64,000 nucleotides of DNA from positions 558,001 through 622,000 of the forward strand of contig NZ_WAIE01000001.1 in NCBI RefSeq assembly GCF_008830225.1, in the 5' to 3' direction. The DNA is from Pseudodesulfovibrio senegalensis. Lineage in GTDB: Bacteria; Desulfobacterota; Desulfovibrionia; Desulfovibrionales; Desulfovibrionaceae. Below the pieces are notes generated by a model, which was not told where the DNA came from, made no database searches, and saw only the letters and a list, made by a program, of their open reading frames with translations. Position numbers and translations under genes: made by a program. The number at the start of each line of letters is the position of its first letter. Positions within the stretch are counted from its first letter, which is position 1. Shown here in pieces: positions 48,134 through 57,699 of the stretch.

Positions 48134-50019
48134 CAGTAGCCTCCTGCATCATGGTCGGGGATTGCGGCCTGAACCTTGGCCAGAATGTCGGACAGCTCCT
48201 CAAAGAGGCAGGGTTTGCGCAGAAACGCCTGCACGCCCAGTGCCTGGGCCTTGCGCGGCGGAAAAAGTTCGGTGTACGCGGTGAGCAGTATTACGGGCAG
48301 ATCGAAGCGGCTGAGCTTGATTTCCTTGGCCAGCTCCAATCCGTTGAGTTCCGGGGTGGCCACGTCGATCATGACCAGCGAATAATGCTCCGGGTCCTGC
48401 CGGAAAAGTGCCAGCGCCTCGTATCCGTTGCGGCTGTGGGTCACGTCGTAACCCAGTTGCAGCAGGTTTTCGCGCAGGCCGCGTACCGTGACCTCGTCGT
48501 CGTCCACCAACAGGACGCGGGAGTGCCGATCATTGTCGATGACCTGCTTCTGGGTGGGGCTGACTTCACAGTTGACGCATTTGGGCAGGTACACCTTGAA
48601 CTCCGTGCCCTTTTTCGGTTCGCTTTCCACCATGACCGTTCCTCCCATGCCCGTGACGATGTTGCGCACCACGGTCAGGCCCAACCCGGTGCCCACGCCC
48701 TCCTTTTTGGTGGTGAAGAACGGTTCGAATATTTCCTCCAGATTTTCACGGGGGATTCCCTGGCCGTCGTCGGCCACACTCAAACAGAGGTAATGGCCGG
48801 GCCGTAGCATGGGGAAAGAACGGCGAGTGTCGTTGTTCACCTCCATGTCCGAAAGCGTGATCTCCAGCAGCCCGCGGCTGTCGCCCATGGCCTGCGCCGC
48901 GTTGGTACAGAGGTTCAGCAGCACCTGGTGCATCTGGGTTGGGTCGGCGCGGATCACGTCTTCCTCTGATTGGTTATTGTAATGGATGTCGATGCCGGTG
49001 TTCAGGCTGGCCCGCAGTATCTTGAGACATTCCTTGGCAATGGCGCCTACGCGGAAAGGCAGGGGCTTGTCGGCCTCGCGGCCCCGGCTCAGGCCGAGAA
49101 TCTGCTCCACAAGCTGTCGCGCCCTGTTGGCGGAGTTGAGTATTTCCTCCAATGATTCGCGGAGTTGGGGAATGTCCTGATGTCGGGCCAGGCTGACCTC
49201 GGTGTGCAGGATGATGGGGCCGAGGATGTTGTTGAAGTCGTGAGCGATGCCGCTGGCCAGCGTTCCGATGGCCTCCATTTTCTGGGCCTGACGCAGTTGT
49301 TTTTCCAGCAGGGTCATGTCCGTCACGTCGCGCCAGATGGTCACGAAGCCCATGGGCATGAACCGTTTGCCCCGAATACGCACGATGGTCAGTTCGCTTT
49401 GGAAGGTGTCGCCGTTTTTTCGGGTGCTGCTGGTGCGTCCGGCCCATGTGTCGCCATGGCGAAGGCTGGAGACAACGTTGCTGAGCAGGTTTTCCTGCTC
49501 AAGGCCCTTGAAGAGCATTTCCAGTTTGCGGCCACGCGCCTCCTTCTGGGAGAAGCCGGTCATGTGCTCGAAGGACTGGTTCACGTATTGTATGTGCATC
49601 TCCTCATCAAGAATGATGATGGCTTCCATGGCCTGCTGGATGGCCGTTGCCAGCCGGAATCGTTCGGCCTCGGCCTTTTTGGACGCCGTGATGTCCTGCA
49701 GGGAAATGACGATGGCGTCCACGTTGCTGTCCGCGTGGATGACCGGCTCGAGCACGGCTTCGAACACGTTGTCGCCGGCGGTTGTGTCCTGGAAATGGCA
49801 TCCCTTGCCCGTGCCCACCACGGTTGCCAGGTGCCGTTGCCAGCGCAGGGCCATGTCTTGCGGAAAGAGACGAAAGACGCTTCTGCCCACCAGCCTGTTG
49901 CGCTCGATGCCCAGCCGTTTGCACATCTGGTCGTTGGCGGCGGTGACCGTTCCGTCGGGGGCCAGCACCATGGTTTGGCTGAAGGTTGCGTTCAGAAGGG
50001 TCTTGTGCAGGTTGTCCAT
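48133..50019 (-). CDS. Soluble hybrid histidine kinase (two PAS domains, HisKA, HATPase, receiver)
   Basis: The 628-residue kinase has two PAS domains (about 5-120 and 125-245: VNQSFEHMTGFSQKEARGRK), HisKA with the phospho-acceptor in LASGIAHDFNNILGPIIL, a HATPase domain (NLCTNAAQAMGD, DDGQGIPRENL, GVGTGLGL) and a C-terminal receiver (VLLVDDDEVTVRGL, SLVMIDVATPELNG, LLTAYTE, FLRKPCL). There are no membrane segments, so it senses a cytoplasmic signal. The HDFNN-type H box is the subclass often paired with NtrC-like regulators, here encoded next. The ATG at 50019 has GAGGA 8 bases upstream; the frame before it lacks a ribosome site. Confidence 0.92.
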   Translation of the reverse strand: MDNLHKTLLNATFSQTMVLAPDGTVTAANDQMCKRLGIERNRLVGRSVFRLFPQDMALRWQRHLATVVGTGKGCHFQDTTAGDNVFEAVLEPVIHADSNVDAIVISLQDITASKKAEAERFRLATAIQQAMEAIIILDEEMHIQYVNQSFEHMTGFSQKEARGRKLEMLFKGLEQENLLSNVVSSLRHGDTWAGRTSSTRKNGDTFQSELTIVRIRGKRFMPMGFVTIWRDVTDMTLLEKQLRQAQKMEAIGTLASGIAHDFNNILGPIILHTEVSLARHQDIPQLRESLEEILNSANRARQLVEQILGLSRGREADKPLPFRVGAIAKECLKILRASLNTGIDIHYNNQSEEDVIRADPTQMHQVLLNLCTNAAQAMGDSRGLLEITLSDMEVNNDTRRSFPMLRPGHYLCLSVADDGQGIPRENLEEIFEPFFTTKKEGVGTGLGLTVVRNIVTGMGGTVMVESEPKKGTEFKVYLPKCVNCEVSPTQKQVIDNDRHSRVLLVDDDEVTVRGLRENLLQLGYDVTHSRNGYEALALFRQDPEHYSLVMIDVATPELNGLELAKEIKLSRFDLPVILLTAYTELFPPRKAQALGVQAFLRKPCLFEELSDILAKVQAAIPDHDAGGY

Positions 50020-50520
50020 GCAATGCGTCCTCGGTATACATATTTCCCTGATTACTACGTCTGTTACTCCTCTTGGAAATTCATGGCAAGCCGTACGCGC
50101 AATTTTTTCCAATCCTCCCCAATGATTTGTCTTGGAAAAATGGATGCTCTGCGCGCCTCCAAGGGACTTTTTTTGCATCCATTGCCATGTTTTTATTGAG
50201 TATAATCAAAAGAAATTAAAAATCTCGTTACGCAAGACGTTTCTTGTTTTGCAAGGTGATTGTGCGCTTTTTTTCACGCTTTTTTCTTCATCTGCACATG
50301 GCTTTTGGATTCAAGAATCTGTTTTTCCTATTTTTTTTATGATGCGGCACGTGCCTTGTAGTGTCTGTGCAGACGCTCGCACAACGTCTTGAAACAGCGG
50401 CAGCATGTTCGTCATGCAGGAAGAAAGGGCCGCACGGCGCGGATGAATAGCGGATTCCGGCAACATGGCCGCGGGAACGGTCGTCCGGTGCACCCGGCCC
50501 GAACAGGAGGATGAATCAGC
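50020..50520. other. Divergent intergenic region before the Hdr operon
   Basis: 501 bases between the hybrid kinase and hdrA, AT-rich from 50180 to 50340. No convincing gene, sigma-54 site or terminator is visible. TTGTGCGC with a later TCACGC (50260-50278) only loosely resembles a Rex site. The hdrA promoter must lie here. Confidence 0.5.
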
Positions 50521-52587
50521 ATGCCCAACAGAATCGGAGTGTATGTGTGCCATTGCGGCACGAACATCGATCCCAAGGTGAATACGGCGCAGGTGGCCGA
50601 GTTTGCTTCGCACCTGCACAACGTGGCCGTGGCCCGGGACTACAAATTCATGTGCTCGGACCCCGGACAGGACATGATCATCAATGATATTCGCGAATTC
50701 GGGTTGAACCGGGTGGTGGTGGCCTCCTGTTCTCCACGGCTGCATGAAAAGACCTTTCAGAATGCCTGTCGCCGTGCGGGCATGAATCCGTTCCATTTCC
50801 AGATGACCTGCATCCGCGAGCATTGTTCGTGGATCGTGGCCGACCCGGCCGAAGCAACGACCAAGGCCAAGCATCTGGTTGCGGCCGCAGTGAACCGCGT
50901 GAATTATCATGAGGAACTGTTTTCACGCGTGGAAAAGGTCCACCCGGACGTCATGGTGGTGGGCGGCGGCATTGCCGGGATTCAGGCTGCGCTGGACGTG
51001 GCCAAGTCCGGCCACAAGGTGCATCTGGTGGAGCGTGAGCCGTCCATCGGCGGGCACATGGCCCAGTTCGACAAGACATTTCCCACGCTGGACTGTGCGG
51101 CGTGTATATCCACGCCCAAGATGGTGGCCGTTTCCCAGGATCCCAACATCAACCTCATGACCTACAGCGAGGTCACGGACCTGACCGGGTTCGTAGGCAA
51201 CTATCAGGCCACGGTGACCATGAAGCCCCGCTACGTGGACATGAGCAAGTGCACGGGCTGCGGCCTCTGTACCGAGAAATGTCCCACCAAGGTGCCGAGC
51301 CTGTTCGAGGAAGGGCTTGGCATGCGCCGGGCCATCTATCGCAACTCGCCCCAGAGCGTACCCAACAAGCCGGTCATCGACGCTGAGCATTGCCGTCATT
51401 TGGGGCTGGGCAAGAAGTGCGGCGTCTGCGAAAAGCTCTGTCCCTCCGGGGCCATCGATTTTTCGCAGAAGGCCGAAGAGATCTCACTGGACGTGGGGTC
51501 GGTCATTCTGGCCACCGGGTTCGACACCATGGACCCGACTCCGCTCGGCCAGTACGGGTTCGGCAAGTTCGACAACGTCTACACCGGCCTGCAGTTCGAA
51601 CGGCTCAACAACGCCGTGGGTCCCACAGGCGGCAAGATTCAGCTCAGGGACGGTAGCGCGCCTGAGAGCGTGGCCATACTGCATTGCGTGGGTAGCCGCG
51701 ACGCCAACCACCATCCCTACTGCTCGCGGGTCTGCTGCATGTATGCGCTCAAGTACGACCACCTGCTCAAGGACAAGCTGGGCCACGACTGCAAGATTTA
51801 TAATTTCTACATAGATATGCGTTGTTTCGGCAAGGGATACGAGGAATTTTTCCGCAGGGTGCAGGAAGAGGGCGTGACCTTCATTCGCGGCCGTCCTTCG
51901 GAGATCACGGATCAGGCCAAAACCCCGGACGAGGAAGGCAAGCTCGTGGTGGTCAGCGAGGACACGTTGCTGGGCGAAATCGTGCGTGTTCCCGTGGACA
52001 TGGCCATCCTGTGCACGGCCATGAAGGCGCGTGACGACGTGGCCGAAGTGGCCCGCGTGTTCGGCGTGAGTCAGGGCATGGACGGCTTCTTCCTTGAAGA
52101 ACACCCCAAGCTCGGCCCGGTGTCCACGGCCACGGACGGCATCTTCCTTGCCGGAACCTGTCAGGGACCCAAGGACATTCCCGACGCGGTTTCCCATGCC
52201 TCGGGCGCTGCGGCGCAGGCGTTGGCATTGGCCGCGCGCGGCATCGTGGACATCGCTCCCACCATATCGTGGATCAACCCGGACATCTGCGTGGGCTGCA
52301 AGGCCTGCATCGGCCTGTGTGCCTATTCGGCCATCGAGTTCGACGAGCGCCGGCAGGTGTCCGTGGTCAACGCGGCCATGTGCAAGGGCTGTGGCAGTTG
52401 CGCCGGGCATTGCCCGAGCGGCGCGGCCCAGATCAGGCATTTCAACGAAAAGCAGATATTCGCGGAACTCGAAGGCGTGCTGGACGAACTGCCCGGCGAG
52501 GTGGAACCGGAAACGGCGCCCGTGGGCGATCCCGTGGAAATTCCGGTAGAGGCCCGCGACCGGGAAACAACAGAAGCTCAGGCATGA
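50521..52587 (+). CDS. hdrA: HdrA-like FAD/iron-sulfur subunit
   Basis: The 688-residue protein is a full HdrA: N-terminal domain (VYVCHCGTNIDPKVNT to VVASCSPRLHEKTFQNACRR), FAD-binding Rossmann motif VMVVGGGIAGIQAALDVAKS (about 142-161), an HdrA-specific cysteine segment (CAACISTPKM), two internal ferredoxin-type clusters (CTGCGLCTEKCP and CGVCEKLCPSGAIDF) and two more at the C-terminus (CVGCKACIGLCAYSAIEF, CKGCGSCAGHCPSG). HdrA proteins can split electrons by flavin-based bifurcation between ferredoxin and a disulfide or other acceptor. It opens an eight-gene cytoplasmic electron-transfer operon. GGAGG lies 10 bases upstream. The native partners and substrate are unknown. Confidence 0.92.
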   Translation: MPNRIGVYVCHCGTNIDPKVNTAQVAEFASHLHNVAVARDYKFMCSDPGQDMIINDIREFGLNRVVVASCSPRLHEKTFQNACRRAGMNPFHFQMTCIREHCSWIVADPAEATTKAKHLVAAAVNRVNYHEELFSRVEKVHPDVMVVGGGIAGIQAALDVAKSGHKVHLVEREPSIGGHMAQFDKTFPTLDCAACISTPKMVAVSQDPNINLMTYSEVTDLTGFVGNYQATVTMKPRYVDMSKCTGCGLCTEKCPTKVPSLFEEGLGMRRAIYRNSPQSVPNKPVIDAEHCRHLGLGKKCGVCEKLCPSGAIDFSQKAEEISLDVGSVILATGFDTMDPTPLGQYGFGKFDNVYTGLQFERLNNAVGPTGGKIQLRDGSAPESVAILHCVGSRDANHHPYCSRVCCMYALKYDHLLKDKLGHDCKIYNFYIDMRCFGKGYEEFFRRVQEEGVTFIRGRPSEITDQAKTPDEEGKLVVVSEDTLLGEIVRVPVDMAILCTAMKARDDVAEVARVFGVSQGMDGFFLEEHPKLGPVSTATDGIFLAGTCQGPKDIPDAVSHASGAAAQALALAARGIVDIAPTISWINPDICVGCKACIGLCAYSAIEFDERRQVSVVNAAMCKGCGSCAGHCPSGAAQIRHFNEKQIFAELEGVLDELPGEVEPETAPVGDPVEIPVEARDRETTEAQA

Positions 52588-52612
52588 GATTCGTGCCGCT
52601 GGAGGAACTGAA

Positions 52613-53035
52613 ATGAGTACTTTCGAACCTTCCATTGTTGCCTTTGTCTGCAACTGGTGCACCTACACGGCCGCAGACCTGGCAGGGACCGCGCGCATGG
52701 TCCAGTATCCCAACGTCCGGCTCATCCGCATGATGTGCACGGGCATGGTGGACCCCAAGTATGTAATCAAGGCCCTGCTTTCCGGGGCGGACGCCGTGCT
52801 CATCAGCGGCTGCCATCCGGGCGACTGCCATTACATCAACGGCAACTACAAGGCGCGCAGGCGCGTCAAGCTGCTCAAGGAGATTCTGGCCCGGTTCGGC
52901 ATGGACGAGCGCAGGCTCAAGCTGACCTGGATCGGCGCCAGTGAAGGCAACGAGTTTGCCGAAACCATCAATGAGCTGGTTGAGGAGATCCGCGAACTCG
53001 GTCCCAACGAGATCCGCAGGAGCATAGCGGTTTAA
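52613..53035 (+). CDS. mvhD: MvhD-type [2Fe-2S] electron-transfer subunit
   Basis: The 140-residue protein belongs to the MvhD / FlpD family that carries electrons from a hydrogenase, formate dehydrogenase or NADH module to HdrA. Cluster ligands are visible in CNWCTYTAADLAG, MMCTGMVDPKYV and SGCHPGDCHYINGN. A ribosome site GGAGGAACTG precedes the ATG. No hydrogenase genes are adjacent. The neighbouring FrhB/FdhB-like subunit is the most likely upstream electron source. The name is family-level. Confidence 0.92.
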   Translation: MSTFEPSIVAFVCNWCTYTAADLAGTARMVQYPNVRLIRMMCTGMVDPKYVIKALLSGADAVLISGCHPGDCHYINGNYKARRRVKLLKEILARFGMDERRLKLTWIGASEGNEFAETINELVEEIRELGPNEIRRSIAV

Positions 53036-53065
53036 GAACGGTTTTCGTCAAAGGGAGAGAACGAT

Positions 53066-54196
53066 ATGGCTTCCATTACCAGTATCAACGTTGCGGACGG
53101 CGATCCGGTCAAGGCATTGCAGGGCTTCATGGCCTCGCTGCTGGAAGAGGACGTTGTCGACGCTGTTTTCACTTTGTGGGAACGTCCCGGAGCCGGGGAG
53201 ATCATGCCCGCGCTCATCACCGACCCGAAAATGACGGAACAGGCTGTTCCGCTTTCACCCGCGTACCCGCTCAACGGTGCGCGCCTGCTGGCGCGGCTGA
53301 CCCACGGCGAATCACGTGGCAGGGTGGCGGCCTTTTTGCGGCCCTGCGAACTGCGCGCCTTCGTGGAACTCATCAAGCTCAATCAGGCCGGGACGCAGGA
53401 CCTCATCATGGTGGGGGTGGACTGTTTCGGCGCATACGACAACCGCACCTACCGCGAGCTCGCCAAGGGCAACGACCACAAGGATCTGGCCAACGAATTC
53501 GTGCTGGCCGGGGGCAAGGTCTCGGGTGCCGAAGTGGCGCGAGCCTGCAAGGCCTGCGAATATCCGGTTGCCGGGTCCGCGGATCTGGCGGTGGGGCTTG
53601 TGGGCGTGGACGTCGGGTCCACCATATTGCTGGCCGCGCAGAGCGCAGCCGGTGAAAGCGTCATCAACCGTCTCGGATTGCAGGACGCCTCGGGCGGGCC
53701 GGAACGCGAACAGGCCGTGGAAGCACTGGTCAAGGAACGCGAGGCCTATCGCGACGCCATGTTCGAGGAAACCGCGGCGGCCACGGCGGACCTCAAGAAC
53801 CTTTCCGCCTATCTGGCCGGATGCGTGAATTGCTACAACTGTCGCGTGGCCTGTCCTGTCTGCTACTGCAAGGAGTGCGTGTTCGTCACCGACGTGTTCG
53901 ACCACAAGCCGTGGCAGTACATGGGCTGGGCACACAAGGACGGTTCTTTGCGCATGCCCACGGATACCATTTTCTTCCATCTGACGCGCATGGCGCACAT
54001 GAGCACGGCCTGTGTGGGCTGCGGCCAGTGTTCCAATGCCTGCCCCAACGACATTCCGGTCATGGAGCTGTTCCGGCTGGTCAGCCAGCGCACGCAGGGG
54101 GCCTTTGACTACGAACCGGGGCTGGACATGAACGAGCCGCCGCCCCTGAACGTGTTCAAGGAAGATGAATTCACCGAGCTGACCTGCGCCACCTAG
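53066..54196 (+). CDS. FrhB/FdhB-like iron-sulfur subunit with two ferredoxin-type clusters
   Basis: The 376-residue protein has an N-terminal region like the beta subunits of F420-hydrogenase / formate dehydrogenase (LRPCELRAFVELIKLNQAGT, DLIMVGVDCFGAYDNRTYRE). The C-terminal half carries ferredoxin-like cysteines: CVNCYNCRVACPVCYCKEC with extra cysteines, and CVGCGQCSNACPNDIPVMEL. Such subunits bind FAD and oxidise a soluble carrier. In this organism F420 is unlikely, so NAD(P)H, formate through a separate alpha subunit, or another donor is possible. It is 30 bases after mvhD and 9 bases before the large hdrA-like gene. Confidence 0.85.
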   Translation: MASITSINVADGDPVKALQGFMASLLEEDVVDAVFTLWERPGAGEIMPALITDPKMTEQAVPLSPAYPLNGARLLARLTHGESRGRVAAFLRPCELRAFVELIKLNQAGTQDLIMVGVDCFGAYDNRTYRELAKGNDHKDLANEFVLAGGKVSGAEVARACKACEYPVAGSADLAVGLVGVDVGSTILLAAQSAAGESVINRLGLQDASGGPEREQAVEALVKEREAYRDAMFEETAAATADLKNLSAYLAGCVNCYNCRVACPVCYCKECVFVTDVFDHKPWQYMGWAHKDGSLRMPTDTIFFHLTRMAHMSTACVGCGQCSNACPNDIPVMELFRLVSQRTQGAFDYEPGLDMNEPPPLNVFKEDEFTELTCAT

Positions 54197-54205
54197 GGGG
54201 ACGTC

Positions 54206-57200
54206 ATGAGAGACAGTTACGGAGCATTGGTGGTTGGAGCCGGGGTCGCCGGCATTCACGCGGCCCTGGATCTTGCCGAAACCGGACACAAGGTTGCCCT
54301 GATCGATTCGCGCGCAAACATGGGCGGGCTGCTCAGCCAGCTGGACCATCAGTTTCCGAGCGACCATTGCGGCATGTGCAAGATGCTGCCGCTCACCGAG
54401 CGTGATTCGTCCAGCCAGTTCTGTCTGCGCAAGGGGCTTTTCCATCGCAATATCGATCTGCGGCTCATGACCGAGCTGGACTCGCTGCAGGGCGATCCCG
54501 GGCAGTTTCATGCCACCATCCGGACACGGTCCACATTCGTGGATCCGCACAAGTGTATCGGGTGCGGGCAGTGCTCCGAGGTCTGCCCGGTGCGTGTGCC
54601 CAGCGAGTTCAATGCGGGCCTGACCGAACGGGCGGCCATACATTTGCCCGTTCCCCAGCATGTGCCCAACCATTATGCGGTGGACCTGGATAATTGCGTG
54701 CGCTGTCTTGAATGCGTCAAGGCCTGCCCCACCGGAGCCATTGATTTCCGTCTGGACGAGCGCAAGGATTTCCCGGTGCTGGTGGCGGACGCGGATGCTT
54801 CCGTTGGCAGGGAACTTGCGGAATGGTTCAAGGAGCGGGAATTTCCCCTGACCCATGCGGCCGACTCCGTTGCCGCGGTCACGCACATGGAATCCCAGCC
54901 GGTCAGTCTGGTCATGGTTTCGCTCGGTTTGCCGGACGACGAGGTGCGGCGCATCATTTCCCGCGCCAAGGAACTGGACCCGAACCTGCCCGTGCATCTG
55001 GTGCTGGACGAAGGGCAAACCCTTGGCGACGACGACCGCAAGGCCCTCATAGAAATGGGTGCGTCGCGTGACATGTTGCAAAAGCCCTTGCAGCGGGCGG
55101 CCATATCCAACTGGCTGGAAAAGCGCTTCATGCGCCAGACCACGGATACGCGGCGCGAATTCGATGTTGGTGCGGTCATTCTGGCCTCCGGGTTTGAATG
55201 TTTCAATCCCAAGGATGACCCCGAGGGCATGGCCGGCATGTACATGTACGGCGATCATCCCGGCGTGGTGACCTCCATCGAGTTCGAGCGGCTCATCAGC
55301 AGCTCCGGGATGGGCGGGCGCGGCAAGGCGCTGGTGCGCCCCGGCGACGGCAGGCCCGTGAAGAAGATCGCCTGGCTGCAATGCGTGGGTTCCCGCGACG
55401 AACGGCGCAAGGCCGGTTTCTGCTCCTCGTTCTGCTGCATGGTTTCCATCAAGGAGGCCCTGCTGGCACGCAGGCGTGCCCGCGAAGCCGGGGCCGACGA
55501 CCTGGAAACAACGATATTCAGCATGGACATGCGGACCTTTGGCAAGGATTTCCAGCGTTACAGGGATAACGCCGAAGGTGAGGAAGGCGTGCGTTTCGTG
55601 AAGATGCGCATCCATTCCCTCGTGCCTGCCGGTGATGAAAGCAACAGCATCCGCGTGCAGTATCCCGGGGATGACCTCAAGCTGGTTTTCGAAGATTTCG
55701 ACATGGTGGTGCTCGGTGTGGGCGCTCGCCCGCCAAAGAGCATCGACCGCCTTGCCGAGGTCACGGGGATCCGGCTCAATGAGTGGAACTTCTGCGAGAC
55801 AAAGCCCTACATGCCGTCGCGTACCAGCGAACTGGGCGTCATGGCTGCGGGCGTGTTCGGGGGGCCGCGCGATATTGCCGAATCCGTGATCCTTTCCGGG
55901 GCGGCAGCGCTGGAGGCCTCACGCCTTATCAACATTTATGCGCCGCTCAAGGAGCAGGAGCCAGACCCGGAACCTGAATACCGGGATGTTTCCCGCGAAC
56001 GGCCGCGCATGCTTCTGGCCCTGTGCACATCCTGTCCGCTTCTGGAGCAGGAACTGGATTTCGACGCCCTGACCGAAAAGCTTTCGGCCCTGCCGAGCGT
56101 GTGCGCGGTGGCCCGGGTGGGACGAACCTGCAGCGGAGAAGGGTGGGAAGAGATTCACGCCCTTGTGAAGGAACATGAACCCAACAGGATCCTCGTGGGC
56201 GCGTGCATGCCGTATGCCTATGTGCCGCGGCTGCGCGAACTCGGGGACGCCACCGGGCTGAACCCCGCGCTTATGGATGTTGCGGATGTCTATACCCCGC
56301 TCATGAACTGCAAGGGAGCCTGCGATCCTGACGAGTTGTCCGCCGAAGTTGTCTCCCTCATGGAGATGGCGGCGGTCAAGTTGCTGGATCAGGATCCTTC
56401 GCCCTTGCCCCGCCCGCTTCCGGTCTTTCGCGAAGCCCTTGTGGTGGGCGGCGGGCTTGCGGGCATGACCGCGGCCTTGGGCGTTGCCGACCACGGCTAC
56501 AACGTCTGTCTCGTGGAAGAGAGCGAGGCCTTGGGCGGCATGGCCATGAAGCTGCATTACACCCTTGAGGACGACGACCCGCACGGGTTCATGGAGAACC
56601 TTGTGGAGCAGGTCATCAAGCACCCGCACATCCGCGTGTTCACCAATGGACGGGTCACGCTGTCCACCGGACGCGCCGGGCGGTTCATGAGCCTGATTTC
56701 GTCGGACGACGGAACCTTCCCGCTGGAACACGGGGCCACGATTCTGGCCACGGGCGGCCGGGAGGCCCGGGTGTACGACTACGGGTTCCGGGTGCACAAG
56801 TCTGTGCTCAGCCAGCGCAGGCTGGAAGACCGGCTCGCTTCGGGCGAACTGGACCTTGCCGAACTGGACCGCGGCGTGGCCATGATCCAGTGCTGGCGCT
56901 CCCGCGAGGAATCCCGCAATTATTGCAGCCGGGTCTGCTGTGCGCAGGCGCTCAAGAACATCAGGGTGCTCAAGAAGCGCAGGCCGGACCTGCCCGTGTA
57001 CGTCTTCTACCGGGACATCATGTCCTACGGATTCTCGGAAAAGTATTACACCGAGGCCCGCAAGCTGGGCGCCATCTTCATTCAGTATGATCTGGACAAC
57101 CGTCCCGAGGTCCGCTTCGAGGACGAGCTGCCCGTGATCACGGCCATGGAGCCGATTCTGAACAGCAAGGTGGAAATCCGGCCGGACCTGCTGGTGCTTT

Positions 57201-57682
57201 CCGTGGGACTGGAACCCAATGAAACCGACGAAATCCGTGAGATATTCGGAGTGGAAACCAATCAGGACGGCTTCTTCCGCGAGGCCGAATCCAAGTGGCG
57301 GCCCGTTGATTTTGCCAAGCAGGGCGTTTTCATGTGCGGGGTGGCCCATTCGCCGGGCAACATGAACGAGACCGTTGCCTCGGCCAAGGCCGCGGCCCAG
57401 CGGGCGCTGGGCATACTCACGCGCAAGGCCCTGACCTGCTCCAACACGGTGGCGGGCGTTCGGGAGTCGTTGTGCTCCCTGTGCGGCAAGTGCATCACGG
57501 CCTGCCCTTACGATGCCCGAAGCCTCGACATCACCAAGGACAGGATCATTGTCGACGAACTGTTGTGCCAGGGATGCGGCGCGTGTGCCGCGGCCTGTCC
57601 CAACAGCGCGAGCTACCTGCGAGGGTTTACCGACAATCAGATCATGTCCGTAATCGACGCGGCCCTGGAAACGGTGGTTTAG
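54206..57682 (+). CDS. Double HdrA-like flavoprotein with embedded pseudo-receiver domain
   Basis: The 1158-residue protein is two HdrA-type units in one chain. Unit 1 (about 1-590) has FAD motif LVVGAGVAGIHAALDLAETG, clusters CIGCGQCSEVCPVRVP and CVRCLECVKACPTGAIDF, then at about 188-308 a CheY-like insertion. The insertion keeps acidic residues in VLVADADASVG and the lysine in LQKPLQR, but has S239 where the phospho-acceptor aspartate belongs (VMVSLGLPDDE). Unit 2 begins with an HdrA N-terminal domain (LALCTSCPLLEQEL), a second FAD motif (LVVGGGLAGMTAALGVADHG) and C-terminal clusters CGKCITACPYDA and CQGCGACAAACPNSA. It probably works with the upstream HdrA, MvhD and HdrBC. Confidence 0.88.
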   Translation: MRDSYGALVVGAGVAGIHAALDLAETGHKVALIDSRANMGGLLSQLDHQFPSDHCGMCKMLPLTERDSSSQFCLRKGLFHRNIDLRLMTELDSLQGDPGQFHATIRTRSTFVDPHKCIGCGQCSEVCPVRVPSEFNAGLTERAAIHLPVPQHVPNHYAVDLDNCVRCLECVKACPTGAIDFRLDERKDFPVLVADADASVGRELAEWFKEREFPLTHAADSVAAVTHMESQPVSLVMVSLGLPDDEVRRIISRAKELDPNLPVHLVLDEGQTLGDDDRKALIEMGASRDMLQKPLQRAAISNWLEKRFMRQTTDTRREFDVGAVILASGFECFNPKDDPEGMAGMYMYGDHPGVVTSIEFERLISSSGMGGRGKALVRPGDGRPVKKIAWLQCVGSRDERRKAGFCSSFCCMVSIKEALLARRRAREAGADDLETTIFSMDMRTFGKDFQRYRDNAEGEEGVRFVKMRIHSLVPAGDESNSIRVQYPGDDLKLVFEDFDMVVLGVGARPPKSIDRLAEVTGIRLNEWNFCETKPYMPSRTSELGVMAAGVFGGPRDIAESVILSGAAALEASRLINIYAPLKEQEPDPEPEYRDVSRERPRMLLALCTSCPLLEQELDFDALTEKLSALPSVCAVARVGRTCSGEGWEEIHALVKEHEPNRILVGACMPYAYVPRLRELGDATGLNPALMDVADVYTPLMNCKGACDPDELSAEVVSLMEMAAVKLLDQDPSPLPRPLPVFREALVVGGGLAGMTAALGVADHGYNVCLVEESEALGGMAMKLHYTLEDDDPHGFMENLVEQVIKHPHIRVFTNGRVTLSTGRAGRFMSLISSDDGTFPLEHGATILATGGREARVYDYGFRVHKSVLSQRRLEDRLASGELDLAELDRGVAMIQCWRSREESRNYCSRVCCAQALKNIRVLKKRRPDLPVYVFYRDIMSYGFSEKYYTEARKLGAIFIQYDLDNRPEVRFEDELPVITAMEPILNSKVEIRPDLLVLSVGLEPNETDEIREIFGVETNQDGFFREAESKWRPVDFAKQGVFMCGVAHSPGNMNETVASAKAAAQRALGILTRKALTCSNTVAGVRESLCSLCGKCITACPYDARSLDITKDRIIVDELLCQGCGACAAACPNSASYLRGFTDNQIMSVIDAALETVV

Positions 57683-57699
57683 CGCAAGGAGAGAGCGTC

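Noticed and set aside
50260-50278. Rex-like half sites (TTGTG ... TCACG) upstream of the Hdr operon
   Set aside because: The spacing and right arm do not fit the TTGTG-N8-CACAA pattern.
50132-50392. 86-codon plus-strand frame before hdrA
   Set aside because: No ribosome site and a hydrophobic, Phe-rich product typical of AT-rich intergenic sequence.
53312-55615. 767-codon minus-strand frame across the FrhB-like and double HdrA genes
   Set aside because: It is a shadow of two strongly supported iron-sulfur protein genes.
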